Shown piece after piece: positions 1 to 8,659 of a stretch of 30,230 nt of DNA. Numbering within the stretch: the stretch's first letter is position 1; every line of letters begins with the position of its first letter. The DNA is taken from NCBI GenBank assembly GCA_910587495.1, contig CAJUMT010000017.1, positions 1 to 30,230 of the forward strand. Reading direction: 5' to 3'. This DNA is from an uncultured Lachnospiraceae bacterium. GTDB taxonomy: Bacteria > Bacillota_A > Clostridia > Lachnospirales > Lachnospiraceae. The translations under genes and the position numbers were made by a program. The notes below the pieces were generated by a model. It saw only the letters and a program-made list of their open reading frames with translations, was not told the origin of the DNA and ran no database searches.

Positions 1-1209
1 CAGTGCTACACGCGTTCCCAAAGAGATAACTGTCAGCACTACGGATATTCCAGGGCGACCTACGGCGCGGTAGAAACCGTAGAGCAGAAACAAGCAGCCA
101 ATGCCGCAGTAAAACGTACCTTCAATATGCAGATATTGTACGCCGATCGAGAGAATCTCGGTTTCTTCCGGTTTTACAAAGATTAACATAAGCGGCTCTG
201 CGAAAACAAATACGCATGCGCTGATTAAAAGACAGAACAGGATAGAGCATATGACGGCGCTTTTTATGCCCCCCTTAATGCGCTCTGTCTTTTTTGCACC
301 GTAATTTTGTGCCGTGAAGGTGGAAAATGCATTGCCAAAATCCTGCACAGGCATATAGGCGAAGGAATCGATTTTTACGGCTACGGCGAAGGCTGCCATA
401 ACTGCGGCTCCAAAGCTGTTTACCAGCCCCTGCACCATGAGGATTCCCAGATTCATGACTGATTGCTGCAAACAGGTTAAAATGGAAAACTGTCCGATCT
501 CCGAGAATATTTGTCGTTTCAGGCGTATCCGTCCCGGCAAGATCCTGTATTGAGGGCAGAAAATCCATGTATAAAGAAAAAGCCCTACACCAGAAATATA
601 CTGTGAGATTACCGTAGCGATGGCCGCTCCGGCGACGCCCCAGTGGAAACAGACTACAAAAATCAGATCCAGTACAATATTAAAAAAGGCGCAGATCCCC
701 AGAAAAAAAAGCGGTGTGACCGAGTTGCCCACTGCCCGCAGAAGAGAGGCAAAAAAATTGTATAAAAAAGTTGCCAGAATTCCCATAAAGACAATCCACA
801 AATAATTGCGCATCATCTGATAAACTTCCTGCGGCACTTGCAGAAAATGAAGAATCGGATCAATTAGAAGAAAGGATGCCGCACTTAACAGAACAGCTAA
901 AATCATGATCATCAAAAAAGAATGTAAAATACTCTCTTTTAACCCTTTCTCATCTTTTTCCCCACAGCGAATAGAAAACACGGCGCCGCTCCCCATACAC
1001 AGCCCCAGTAAAATAGAAGTTAAAAACGTCATAAGCGTATAGGAGGACCCTACTGCGGCCAGTGCGTCCGGTCCTAAAAACCGTCCCACAATCAAAGTAT
1101 CTGCAATATTATAAAACTGCTGTAAAAGATTCCCCAGGATCATGGGGAACGCGAAGCACAGCATGGTCTTAGTGATTGGTCCCGTTGTCAGATCTTTTGC
1201 GTTACGCAA
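1..1209 (-). CDS. MATE family efflux transporter (partial, C-terminus beyond left edge)
   Basis: The protein is a multidrug/toxic-compound exporter driven by a Na+ or H+ gradient in the cytoplasmic membrane (family knowledge). The frame stays open for 403 codons from a TTG start and leaves the window. After a short lead (LRNAKDLTTGPITKTM) it shows the typical MATE opening, FAFPMILGNLLQQFYNIADT, followed by VGRFLGPDALAAVGSSY and many hydrophobic segments, including a second-half copy with AQNYGAKK near residue 290. I chose TTG at 1209 because AAAGGAAAGGCGG lies about 9 nt upstream and because the residues LTTGPITK before the first ATG are family-typical. It is transcribed divergently from the MgtC gene. 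The substrate cannot be inferred. Confidence 0.9.
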   Translation of the reverse strand, partial: MRNAKDLTTGPITKTMLCFAFPMILGNLLQQFYNIADTLIVGRFLGPDALAAVGSSYTLMTFLTSILLGLCMGSGAVFSIRCGEKDEKGLKESILHSFLMIMILAVLLSAASFLLIDPILHFLQVPQEVYQMMRNYLWIVFMGILATFLYNFFASLLRAVGNSVTPLFFLGICAFFNIVLDLIFVVCFHWGVAGAAIATVISQYISGVGLFLYTWIFCPQYRILPGRIRLKRQIFSEIGQFSILTCLQQSVMNLGILMVQGLVNSFGAAVMAAFAVAVKIDSFAYMPVQDFGNAFSTFTAQNYGAKKTERIKGGIKSAVICSILFCLLISACVFVFAEPLMLIFVKPEETEILSIGVQYLHIEGTFYCGIGCLFLLYGFYRAVGRPGISVVLTVISLGTRVAL

Positions 1210-1239
1210 GATAAAAAGCCGCCTTTCCTTTTTTAAATT

Positions 1240-1268
1240 ACCATACCATAAACAGACAGAAGAGACAA
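1240..1268 (-). promoter_or_regulatory. Candidate promoter of the MATE gene
   Basis: On the minus strand a TTGTCT hexamer (1263-1268) is followed after 17 nt by TATGGT (1240-1245), about 30 nt before the TTG start. The match to sigma-A boxes is moderate. Confidence 0.4.
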
Positions 1269-1292
1269 TGGATTTTCATTAAGGGCATAAAC

Positions 1293-1321
1293 TTTACAGC
1301 CATAGTTCTGTTTGCTATAAT
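1293..1321 (+). promoter_or_regulatory. Promoter of the MgtC/SapB gene
   Basis: TTTACA (1293-1298) and a perfect TATAAT (1316-1321) are separated by exactly 17 nt. The start codon follows 28 nt after the -10 box, with a clear GGAGG in between. Confidence 0.75.
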
Positions 1322-1349
1322 AGACTATATTACAGCGGAGGTAAAACGT

Positions 1350-2030
1350 ATGTTTTCCATGTCTTTAACGCAGTGGACTGCTGGCAATATCCTGATCCGG
1401 ATACTGGTATCTATGTGTTTAGGGTCGCTGATCGGCATTGACAGAGGCGTCAAGAGAAGAGGTGGAGGTGCCAGGATGGATACAGTGGTCTGTATGGGAG
1501 CTACCATGGTCATGCTGACTGCGCAGTATGTGCATATTGTTTTCGGAGGCAGCGGAGATATCGCCCGCCTCGGAGCGCAGGTGATCAGCGGCATTGGCTT
1601 CCTGGGGGCAGGATCGATCATTGTATCCGGGCATCAGGTAAAAGGATTAACTTCAGCCGCCAGTGTATGGTTTTGTGCCTGCATTGGCCTTGCGTCAGGC
1701 ATTGGATTTGTGGATGGAGCTGTTTTGGTTACAGTCATATTGCTGGCCGGACTCCATGCTATTCCCTGGATAGAGGAAAATGTCTATCGCCATTCCAGAT
1801 ATGCGATCATGCATGTAGAAGCGGTGGACGGCAGGACAATAGCTCTTTTTACTCGTAAATTAAAAGAGGATGGGTGCAAAATAGACATATATGATATGGA
1901 TAAGCCCAAAGTCGGAGGGAATTTTTACACGATACAGACTACAATTCGTATACCATTAAAATTAAATAAAGAAGCGTATCTGCAGGAACTTTCCCAGGTT
2001 GAGGGGATTATATTTCTTGATGTTCTGTAA
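1350..2030 (+). CDS. MgtC/SapB family membrane protein
   Basis: This 226-aa protein has the MgtC/SapB N-terminal membrane domain with about four to five hydrophobic segments. It includes the signature region CLGSLIGIDRGVKRRGGGAR (residues 23-42), the conserved GAQVISGIGFLGAGSII stretch (about residues 76-92) and VKGLTSAASVW. A soluble C-terminal domain of about 75 residues resembles an ACT-like fold, as in other MgtC proteins. Family members are linked to Mg2+ limitation, acid stress or modulation of ATP synthase, but many in Firmicutes have no assigned role. The start is supported by GGAGG 9 nt upstream and by a strong promoter. It is a single-gene unit ended by a strong hairpin terminator. 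Confidence 0.88.
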   Translation: MFSMSLTQWTAGNILIRILVSMCLGSLIGIDRGVKRRGGGARMDTVVCMGATMVMLTAQYVHIVFGGSGDIARLGAQVISGIGFLGAGSIIVSGHQVKGLTSAASVWFCACIGLASGIGFVDGAVLVTVILLAGLHAIPWIEENVYRHSRYAIMHVEAVDGRTIALFTRKLKEDGCKIDIYDMDKPKVGGNFYTIQTTIRIPLKLNKEAYLQELSQVEGIIFLDVL

Positions 2031-2038
2031 AGAAGTAA

Positions 2039-2078
2039 AAAAGAGTCATTCGATCAGAAATGGTCAAATGGCTCTTTT
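2039..2078. terminator. Bidirectional intrinsic terminator
   Basis: A 17-bp stem with one mismatch and two G-U pairs (2039-2055 with 2062-2078) has A-rich and T-rich flanks on both sides. It serves the MgtC gene from the left and the converging XRE gene from the right. Confidence 0.8.
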
Positions 2079-2081
2079 GTT

Positions 2082-2426
2082 TTACAATTTGTCAGATATT
2101 TCCGCGAGTGCTTTTATAATGGTCAAATAGCGATCGTATTGGTAAGAACCCTGCTTTTTGACCGATGTAATGATGTTCCCTATGACGGCGTCGCTGGCGG
2201 GCAGTTCATCCTGGAGAAGATAATCGGCGCTTAAATTCAGAATTTCACATACGGTTACCAGCGTTTCCAGGGACATTTTCCGGCTGCCGCGCTCAATATG
2301 CCCGAGGAAAGATATGGACAGATTGCATTTTTCCGCCAGTTCGGACTGGGAGAGTCCTGCAGCAATTCTTGCATTTCGGATGCGCCCTCCCATGGCGGCA
2401 TAATCAATATTTTTCATTCGTATCAC
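2082..2426 (-). CDS. XRE family transcriptional regulator
   Basis: This 114-aa DNA-binding protein has a single Cro/C1-type helix-turn-helix at about residues 12-66. The recognisable core is IRNARIAAGLSQSELAEKCN, followed by LSISFLGHIERGSRKMSLET and ending in LSADYLL. The 45-residue tail has no known domain. It sits alone, convergent to the MgtC gene. To its right is an intergenic region with a strong rightward promoter and a direct repeat that could be its operator (2467-2498). Target genes are unknown. The adjacent small membrane ORF is the simplest candidate. Confidence 0.88.
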   Translation of the reverse strand: MIRMKNIDYAAMGGRIRNARIAAGLSQSELAEKCNLSISFLGHIERGSRKMSLETLVTVCEILNLSADYLLQDELPASDAVIGNIITSVKKQGSYQYDRYLTIIKALAEISDKL

Positions 2427-2456
2427 CCCTGCTTTTATATTAAGATAAAAAGGTCA

Positions 2457-2485
2457 TTGCAAATATTGACTAATAGAATTATAAT
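2457..2485 (+). promoter_or_regulatory. Promoter of the small membrane ORF at 2531
   Basis: TTGCAA (2457-2462), a 17-nt spacer and a perfect TATAAT (2480-2485) point rightward toward the ORF at 2531. A 12-bp direct repeat brackets the -10 box. Confidence 0.6.
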
Positions 2486-2498
2486 GTGACTAATAGAA
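2467..2498. promoter_or_regulatory. Direct-repeat operator candidate for the XRE regulator
   Basis: The 12-mer TGACTAATAGAA occurs at 2467-2478 and again at 2487-2498. The copies are 20 bp apart start to start (about two helical turns), one on each side of the -10 box. This layout fits a repressor site for the divergently encoded XRE protein. The pairing with that regulator is inferred from position only. Confidence 0.5.
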
Positions 2499-2530
2499 GT
2501 ATGTCGGGACAAAAGAGAAAGGTTTAAAAA

Positions 2531-2653
2531 ATGGTGATATGGGTGGCGGCGTTCATGCTGTATATGATTGCCAGAAAACGGAACTGGAAGCTCAGTGAAT
2601 GGCTGGAAATCATATTGGCAGGCATATGTCTGTTCCTTGTATGGCATGGGTAA
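2531..2653 (+). CDS. Small hypothetical membrane protein (40 aa)
   Basis: The ORF encodes 40 residues: an N-terminal hydrophobic segment (MVIWVAAFMLYMIA), a charged middle (RKRNWKLSEW) and a second hydrophobic segment (LEIILAGICLFLVW). Two short membrane helices with a basic loop are plausible. A weak AAAGG lies about 10 nt before the ATG, and a good promoter with a direct-repeat operator lies upstream. No family is recognised. It could instead be a leader without function, but the regulated promoter argues for a real small protein, perhaps controlled by the neighbouring XRE regulator. Confidence 0.45.
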   Translation: MVIWVAAFMLYMIARKRNWKLSEWLEIILAGICLFLVWHG

Positions 2654-2723
2654 AAGTCGTGGTAGCTTTTTTGGGCATTACCCTGTATAATATAAAGAAT
2701 TGGAAATGACAGGGGAGGAATAT

Positions 2724-3554
2724 ATGGAATTAGGAAAAATGCAGCCGCTTAAGATTGTAAAGCAGGTAGAATTTGGCGTATATATGGCAGAAGAAGAGCA
2801 ACCGGATGAAAAAGTGCTGCTGCCGAAAAAGTATGTACCAGAAGGTGTACACATAGACGATATACTGGAAGTCTTTTTATATAAAGATTCCAAGGACCGT
2901 CTGATCGCCACGACGATCAGACCGAAGCTTACTTTAGGGGAAGCAGCCAGGCTGACGGTAAAGGAAGTGACAAAGATCGGGGCATTTTTAGATTGGGGAT
3001 TGGAAAAAGACCTGTTCCTTCCTTTTCGCCAGCAGACAAGGAAAGTATGTGCGAAAGAGGAGTGTCTGGTGGGACTGTATACAGATAAAAGTGACCGCCT
3101 ATGCGCTACAATGAACGTGTATGAATATCTGCGCACAGACAGTCCTTATAAAAAGGATGATCATGTACAGGGAACTGTCTATCAGATCAGCAGGAATTTT
3201 GGAGCGTTTGTGGCGGTGGATGACTGCTACTCAGGATTGGTCCCACAAAAAGAATTTTTCGGACAAGCCCGCGTCGGGGAACAGGTTGAAGCGCGTGTGA
3301 CAGATGTAAAACCTGATGGAAAGCTGAATTTAAGCCTGCGGGATAAAGGGTATCTTCAGATTGGTTCGGATGCAGAAACAGTTATGGGCGTCATAGAAGA
3401 GTTTGACGGGGTTCTTCCTTTTACGGACAAGGCTTCCCCGGAGGTGATTAAAAGAGAATTTTCTTTGAGCAAAAACGCTTTTAAACGCGCGGTGGGACAT
3501 TTGCTGAAAGAAGGACGAATTGAAATAATGGAAAAAAGCATCCGAAAAATATAG
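2724..3554 (+). CDS. cvfB: CvfB-like S1 RNA-binding protein
   Basis: This 276-aa protein has the layout of the CvfB/YitL family. An N-terminal S1-like barrel (QPLKIVKQVEFGVYMAEEEQ) is followed by a second barrel (VTKIGAFLDWGLEKDLFLPF, about residues 84-103) and a third S1 domain (VQGTVYQISRNFGAFVAVDD, about 148-210). The C-terminal winged helix contains EFSLSKNAFKRAVGHLLKEG. CvfB proteins bind RNA and influence virulence-factor expression in staphylococci (family knowledge). The role here is unknown. I prefer ATG 2724 over the upstream TTG at 2700 because AGGGGAGG lies 5 nt before it. A TATAAT at 2686-2691 may be its -10 box, but the -35 is weak. Confidence 0.85.
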   Translation: MELGKMQPLKIVKQVEFGVYMAEEEQPDEKVLLPKKYVPEGVHIDDILEVFLYKDSKDRLIATTIRPKLTLGEAARLTVKEVTKIGAFLDWGLEKDLFLPFRQQTRKVCAKEECLVGLYTDKSDRLCATMNVYEYLRTDSPYKKDDHVQGTVYQISRNFGAFVAVDDCYSGLVPQKEFFGQARVGEQVEARVTDVKPDGKLNLSLRDKGYLQIGSDAETVMGVIEEFDGVLPFTDKASPEVIKREFSLSKNAFKRAVGHLLKEGRIEIMEKSIRKI

Positions 3555-3691
3555 GTCTTTTGCCAAAAAAGATAAAATTTTGATTATCAAAGTAAACAGA
3601 ACCGGATAAAAAGCAGAAAGCTGTTATGGTTTTTGGCAGACATGATCAAGAAACAGAGTAAAAAGTCAGAAAACTTGTGCAAAAAAGATAC

Positions 3692-3720
3692 TTGAAATAT
3701 CAAGGCCTCTTGCGTATAAT
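3692..3720 (+). promoter_or_regulatory. Promoter of the HPr-like gene
   Basis: TTGAAA (3692-3697) and TATAAT (3715-3720) are separated by 17 nt. An AAAGGAAAGGAG binding site and the ATG follow. Confidence 0.75.
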
Positions 3721-3753
3721 GATAGCGTAATAAAAGGAAAGGAGATTAAAAGT

Positions 3754-3987
3754 ATGAAAGTACAGAATATTAAAGATGTAAACAAATTTTTTGATGTGGT
3801 AGACAGCTGTACAGGAAAGGTAGAATTAGTGACAGGAGAAGGGGACAGACTGAATTTAAAGTCTAAGCTTTGCCAGTATGTATCCCTTGCGAATATCTTC
3901 TCCAATGGGGAGATTCCGGAGTTGGATATTGTTGCTTACGAAAAAGAAGATATTGATAAACTGCTGAACTTTATGATTAACGGCTAA
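3754..3987 (+). CDS. HPr-like small protein lacking the phosphorylated histidine
   Basis: The 77-aa product resembles the PTS phosphocarrier HPr in the second half of the fold. GKVELVTGEGDRLNLKSKLC matches the beta-strand and 'vNaKS' region that carries the regulatory serine in HPr, and the tail IVAYEKEDIDKLLNFM matches the HPr C-terminus. The loop that should hold the active-site His (GLHARP in HPr) is replaced by NKFFDVVDSCTG, so it cannot act as a normal phosphocarrier. A Crh-like regulatory role is possible but is inference. It is a single-gene unit with its own promoter and a perfect terminator, directly ahead of dnaE and pfkA. Confidence 0.65.
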   Translation: MKVQNIKDVNKFFDVVDSCTGKVELVTGEGDRLNLKSKLCQYVSLANIFSNGEIPELDIVAYEKEDIDKLLNFMING

Positions 3988-4005
3988 TGGTCAGACACAG
4001 ACTGC

Positions 4006-4033
4006 AAAGCGTCCAAGGATGGACGCTTTTTTT
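4006..4033 (+). terminator. Intrinsic terminator after the HPr-like gene
   Basis: A perfect 10-bp stem (AAAGCGTCCA with TGGACGCTTT) has the 4-nt loop AGGA and ends in a run of seven T. Confidence 0.92.
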
Positions 4034-4148
4034 AGTATGCAGAGGTGCATAAGGAAATTGGCAACATGGTCTTTCGAATCGAAGAAGAATCGGTTATAAT
4101 AAAAAAATAAAAGAAAATATCAGCCAGAGATAACGGGGGAAATGGACA

Positions 4149-7100
4149 ATGGATTTTGTACACTTGCATGTGCATACAGAATACAGTCTTTTAGACGGTT
4201 CTAACAAGATCAAAGAGTATGTATCTAGGGTAAAGGAGCTTGGAATGTCCAGTGCGGCCATCACGGATCATGGCGCTATGTATGGAGTGATTGATTTTTA
4301 TGAAGAAGCCAAAGCCCATGGCGTTAAGCCGATCTTAGGGTGTGAGGTCTATGTAGCACCGGGATCACGCTTTGATAAAGAAACAACAGGCGGGGACGAC
4401 CGCTATTACCATCTGGTTTTGCTCGCGGAGAACAATGAAGGCTACCAGAATTTGATGAAGATTGTATCGGCAGGTTTTACGGAGGGATTTTATTATCGTC
4501 CCCGAGTGGATAAAGAAATCTTAAAGGAGCATCATGAAGGCATCATTGCTTTGAGCGCCTGCCTGGCGGGAGAAATACCCCGTTACATTGAAAAGGGGCA
4601 ATATGAGACGGCGTGTCAGGCGGCGAGAGAGTATGAGGAGATCTTTGGCAAGGGCAATTTTTTCCTGGAACTTCAGGATCATGGAATCCCACAGCAAAAG
4701 CAGGTCAATCAGGCGTTAATCAGGATGAGCCGGGAGCTTGATATAGAACTTACGGCCACTAATGATGTTCATTATACTTATGAAGAAGATGTAAAACCCC
4801 ACGATATTCTGCTTTGTCTTCAAACCGGCAAAAGGCTGGCGGATGAAGACAGGATGCGTTATGAAGGCGGACAATATTATGTAAAATCGCCCCAGGAGAT
4901 GGAAAGGCTCTTTCCTTACGCGCTGCAGGCGCTTGCTAATACAACGAAAATTGCAGACCGCTGCAATGTGGAAATTGAATTTGGCGTGACCAAGCTCCCA
5001 AAGTATGATGTGCCGGATGGCTATACCTCCTGGGAGTATTTGAATAAACTGTGCCATGACGGCTTTAACAGGCGTTATCCTAAGGACAATGGAACATTGA
5101 AAGACCAGCTTACCTACGAGTTGTCTATCATACAGAAGATGGGATATGTGGATTACTTTTTAATTGTATGGGATTTTATAAAATTTGCCAGGGATCACGG
5201 GATTGCGGTAGGGCCGGGAAGGGGTTCCGCAGCAGGAAGTCTGGTATCCTATACCCTGGGTATCACCAATATTGATCCGGCCAGGTATCAGCTTCTGTTT
5301 GAGCGCTTCTTGAATCCTGAACGTATATCGATGCCTGATATCGATATTGATTTTTGCTTTGAAAGAAGACAGGAAGTCATCGACTATGTGGTGCGTAAAT
5401 ATGGATCAGACCGGGTAGTACAGATCGTTACCTTTGGTACGCTGGCAGCAAGGGGTGTACTTCGTGATGTTGGAAGAGTCATGGATCTTCCTTATGCTTT
5501 TGTAGATTCCATTGCGAAAATGGTACCTCAGGAGTTGAATATTACGCTGGACAAGGCTCTTATGATGAATCCGGAATTTAAGACCCTCTATGAATCCAAC
5601 GAGCAGGTAAAAGAGCTGGTGGATATGTCAAAAAGGCTGGAGGGGTTGCCCCGTCATACTTCTATGCATGCTGCAGGCGTGGTGATCAGCCAGAAAGCAG
5701 TGGTAGAATATGTGCCTTTGTCTAAGGCTCAGGACGGTTCTATCACTACCCAGTTTACTATGACTACATTGGAGAAACTGGGGCTTCTTAAAATGGACTT
5801 TCTGGGGCTTCGTACGCTGACCGTCATACAAAACGCCGTGAAGCTGGCGAAAAAAAGTAAAGATGTGGATATTGATATTGAGCAGATTGATTATGATGAC
5901 AAAAAGGTATTAGATTCCCTTGGAACGGGACGTACAGACGGTGTGTTCCAGCTGGAAAGTACAGGTATGAAGAACTTTATCAAGGAACTGAAACCCCAAA
6001 GTCTGGAAGATATTATCGCCGGTATCTCTCTGTATCGTCCAGGTCCTATGGACTTTATTCCCCAGTACATCAGGGGGAAAAATCATCCGGAGTCAATTAC
6101 CTATGACTGTCCGGAGCTGGAGCCGATCCTAGAACCCACCTACGGCTGTATTGTTTACCAGGAGCAGGTTATGCAGATTGTGCAGACGTTGGCAGGATAT
6201 ACCCTTGGAAGAAGCGACCTGGTCCGCAGAGCCATGTCCAAGAAAAAAGCGGAGGTTATGCAGAAAGAACGTCAGAATTTTGTATACGGTAACGAACAGG
6301 AGCAGGTGCCGGGGTGCATTGCGAGAGGCATTCCGGAGGCGACGGCCAATAAAATTTATGACGAGATGATTGATTTTGCTAAATACGCCTTTAATAAATC
6401 CCATGCGGCGGCCTATGCGGTAGTGGCTTATCAGACGGCGTGGCTTAAATATTATTATCCGGTGGAGTTTATGGCGGCTCTTATGACTTCGGTTATAGAT
6501 AATGCTTCTAAGGTGTCCGAGTATGTTTTAACCTGCCGTCAGATGGGGATCAAAGTACTGGCGCCGGATATCAATGAAAGTGAAGGCGTTTTTTCTGTAT
6601 CCGGCAGTTCCATCCGCTATGGATTGAATGCTATTAAAAGTGTGGGAAAGCCGGTAATTGCCCAGATCATAGAGGAGCGCAGGAACGGCTTGTTTCAGGA
6701 TTTGGGGGACTTTACGGAACGCATATCCGGAAAGGACGTTAATAAAAGGACGGTAGAGAATTTTATTAAGTCAGGAGCCTTTGACAGCTTTCCTGCCAAC
6801 CGCCGTCAGATGATGATGGTTTACGCGCAGATGATGGACCAGGCGGCGCAGAAAAAAAAGACAGATCTGGCAGGGCAGATGAGTCTGTTTGACTTTGTGC
6901 CCGAGGAAGAAAAGAAAGCTTTCAGAGTCCAGGTTCCTCCAGTGGAAGAGTACAGAAAAGAAGATCTTCTGGCTTTTGAAAAAGAAGTGTTGGGATTTTA
7001 TATCAGCGGCCATCCGCTGGAAGAATATGAGGCGCAGTGGAGGAAAAAGATTACCCATGTGACGACGGATTTTCTTCCGCCGGAGGAAGGGGAAGAAGCG

Positions 7101-7628
7101 AAAATAAAGGACGGGGAGTATGCTGTAATCGGCGGCATGATTGCTTCCAAAAAAGCCAAGGCTACAAAAACTAACAAGATGATGGCATTTATCACCATAG
7201 AGGATCTGGTAGGCTCTGTGGAAGTGATCGTGTTTCCCAGAGATTACGAGAAAAATACCAGTCTTCTGAATGTGGATAGTAAAGTGTTCATAAGCGGGAG
7301 AGTTTCTTCAGAGGAAGACAGAGCCAGCAAGCTGATTTTAGAGAGGATTATGCCCTTCGAGACTGTTCAGAAGGAACTTTGGATTCAGTTTGCGGATATG
7401 GAAACATATAAAGAACAGGAAGAAAAACTGTATCATGCACTTTTGGAAAGTGAAGGAGAAGACGCCGTAATCATTTATATAAATAAAGAAAAAAAGAAGA
7501 AGATTCTTTCATCCAGCCGAAATGTGCGGATCAATCCCGAGCTTTTAAACAGGCTGTATGAAAAATTTGGAGAAAAAAATGTAAAAGCTGTTGAGAAGCG
7601 TATTGAAAATGTCGTTAAAATGAATTAA
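4149..7628 (+). CDS. dnaE: DNA polymerase III subunit alpha
   Basis: This 1159-aa replicative polymerase opens with the PHP domain (FVHLHVHTEYSLLDGSNKIK). The family C polymerase core contains the catalytic PDIDIDF motif at residues 396-402 and GPGRGSAAGSLVSY upstream of it. The finger/beta-binding region includes YQEQVMQIVQ and AFNKSHAAAYAVVAYQTAWLK. A helix-hairpin-helix stretch and an OB-fold near residues 990-1045 (VIGGMIASKKAKATKTNKMM) follow. Length and order fit the DnaE class rather than PolC, since no exonuclease domain is inserted in PHP. GGGGGA lies 8 nt before the ATG and a TATAAT is at 4095-4100. The pfkA gene follows 57 nt downstream and is probably co-transcribed. Confidence 0.97.
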   Translation: MDFVHLHVHTEYSLLDGSNKIKEYVSRVKELGMSSAAITDHGAMYGVIDFYEEAKAHGVKPILGCEVYVAPGSRFDKETTGGDDRYYHLVLLAENNEGYQNLMKIVSAGFTEGFYYRPRVDKEILKEHHEGIIALSACLAGEIPRYIEKGQYETACQAAREYEEIFGKGNFFLELQDHGIPQQKQVNQALIRMSRELDIELTATNDVHYTYEEDVKPHDILLCLQTGKRLADEDRMRYEGGQYYVKSPQEMERLFPYALQALANTTKIADRCNVEIEFGVTKLPKYDVPDGYTSWEYLNKLCHDGFNRRYPKDNGTLKDQLTYELSIIQKMGYVDYFLIVWDFIKFARDHGIAVGPGRGSAAGSLVSYTLGITNIDPARYQLLFERFLNPERISMPDIDIDFCFERRQEVIDYVVRKYGSDRVVQIVTFGTLAARGVLRDVGRVMDLPYAFVDSIAKMVPQELNITLDKALMMNPEFKTLYESNEQVKELVDMSKRLEGLPRHTSMHAAGVVISQKAVVEYVPLSKAQDGSITTQFTMTTLEKLGLLKMDFLGLRTLTVIQNAVKLAKKSKDVDIDIEQIDYDDKKVLDSLGTGRTDGVFQLESTGMKNFIKELKPQSLEDIIAGISLYRPGPMDFIPQYIRGKNHPESITYDCPELEPILEPTYGCIVYQEQVMQIVQTLAGYTLGRSDLVRRAMSKKKAEVMQKERQNFVYGNEQEQVPGCIARGIPEATANKIYDEMIDFAKYAFNKSHAAAYAVVAYQTAWLKYYYPVEFMAALMTSVIDNASKVSEYVLTCRQMGIKVLAPDINESEGVFSVSGSSIRYGLNAIKSVGKPVIAQIIEERRNGLFQDLGDFTERISGKDVNKRTVENFIKSGAFDSFPANRRQMMMVYAQMMDQAAQKKKTDLAGQMSLFDFVPEEEKKAFRVQVPPVEEYRKEDLLAFEKEVLGFYISGHPLEEYEAQWRKKITHVTTDFLPPEEGEEAKIKDGEYAVIGGMIASKKAKATKTNKMMAFITIEDLVGSVEVIVFPRDYEKNTSLLNVDSKVFISGRVSSEEDRASKLILERIMPFETVQKELWIQFADMETYKEQEEKLYHALLESEGEDAVIIYINKEKKKKILSSSRNVRINPELLNRLYEKFGEKNVKAVEKRIENVVKMN

Positions 7629-7685
7629 AATTAAAGTGGCTATCAGGTACGAGATTCGATCATCAAATATTTGCGGAGGAAAACC

Positions 7686-8657
7686 ATGGCGAAGGAAATC
7701 AACACAATCGGAGTTTTAACAAGCGGCGGTGATGCGCCGGGGATGAATGCGGCCATTCGTGCGGTCGTAAGAAAGGCATATGCCAACGGCAAACAAGTAA
7801 AAGGAATCCGCAGAGGCTATCAGGGGCTTCTGGAAGAAGACATTTTCGATCTGGGAAGATCGTCAGTGGGTGATATCATGGATAAGGGCGGAACTATTTT
7901 GTTCACAGCCCGCTGTTCTGAATTCCGTACGGAAGAAGGACAGAAAAAAGGAGCGGAGATTTGCAAAAAGCACGGGATTGACGGACTTGTAGTCATCGGC
8001 GGGGATGGCTCCTTTGCAGGCGCCCAAAAGTTGGCGGCTCTTGGGATCAATACGGTAGGTGTGCCGGGAACTATTGATTTGGATATTGCCTGTACTGAAT
8101 ATACCATAGGTTTTGATACGGCGGTCAATACGGCTATGGCAGCTATCGACAAAGTAAGGGATACATCTACCTCTCATGAGCGCTGCAGTATCATTGAGGT
8201 TATGGGCAGAAACGCCGGCTATATCGCTTTGTGGTGCGGAATCGCCAACGGCGCGGAGGCTATTTTGCTGCCGGAGAATTATGATTATGATGAGCAGAAG
8301 ATCATTAATGATATTATATTGAAAAGAAAAATGGGCAAAAAGCATTATATCATTATTAATGCAGAAGGTATCGGCCATTCCACTTCGATGGCAAGAAGAA
8401 TTGAAGCAGCCACCGGCATGGAAACCCGTGCCACTATTTTAGGTTATATGCAGCGCGGCGGAAGCCCCACTTGTCGGGATCGCGTATATGCCACCATGAT
8501 GGGCGGTATGGCTGTAGACTTGCTCTGTGAAGGAAAGAGTAACCGGGTCGTTGGCTATCGCAACGGAGAATTCAAAGATTTTGACATAGATGAAGCATTG
8601 GTCATGAATAAAGGCGTGGGAGATTATATGGTAAAAATGTCTGAGGCTATGTCATAG
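7686..8657 (+). CDS. pfkA: ATP-dependent 6-phosphofructokinase
   Basis: This glycolytic enzyme phosphorylates fructose 6-phosphate. The 323-aa length is typical for the bacterial tetrameric enzyme. Visible motifs are GVLTSGGDAPGMNAAIR (nucleotide loop) and VIGGDGSFAGAQKL, with glycine at the position that distinguishes ATP from PPi enzymes. Others are PGTIDLDI with the catalytic Asp, MGRNAGYIAL, and QRGGSPTCRDR (substrate/effector arginines). The usual PGTIDND reads PGTIDLD here, a conservative oddity near the active site. I chose ATG 7686 because GCGGAGGA lies 5 nt upstream. The alternative TTG start at 7671 would overlap that site. It lies between dnaE and a TrmH-type gene in one operon. 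Confidence 0.95.
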   Translation: MAKEINTIGVLTSGGDAPGMNAAIRAVVRKAYANGKQVKGIRRGYQGLLEEDIFDLGRSSVGDIMDKGGTILFTARCSEFRTEEGQKKGAEICKKHGIDGLVVIGGDGSFAGAQKLAALGINTVGVPGTIDLDIACTEYTIGFDTAVNTAMAAIDKVRDTSTSHERCSIIEVMGRNAGYIALWCGIANGAEAILLPENYDYDEQKIINDIILKRKMGKKHYIIINAEGIGHSTSMARRIEAATGMETRATILGYMQRGGSPTCRDRVYATMMGGMAVDLLCEGKSNRVVGYRNGEFKDFDIDEALVMNKGVGDYMVKMSEAMS

Positions 8658-8659
8658 AT

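Noticed and set aside
2663..2691. Promoter for cvfB
   Set aside because: TATAAT at 2686-2691 is good, but no acceptable -35 box lies 16-18 nt upstream, so I did not list it as a feature.
7863..8378. 171-aa minus-strand frame inside pfkA
   Set aside because: It lies opposite a fully conserved enzyme gene and has no recognisable domain or start signal.
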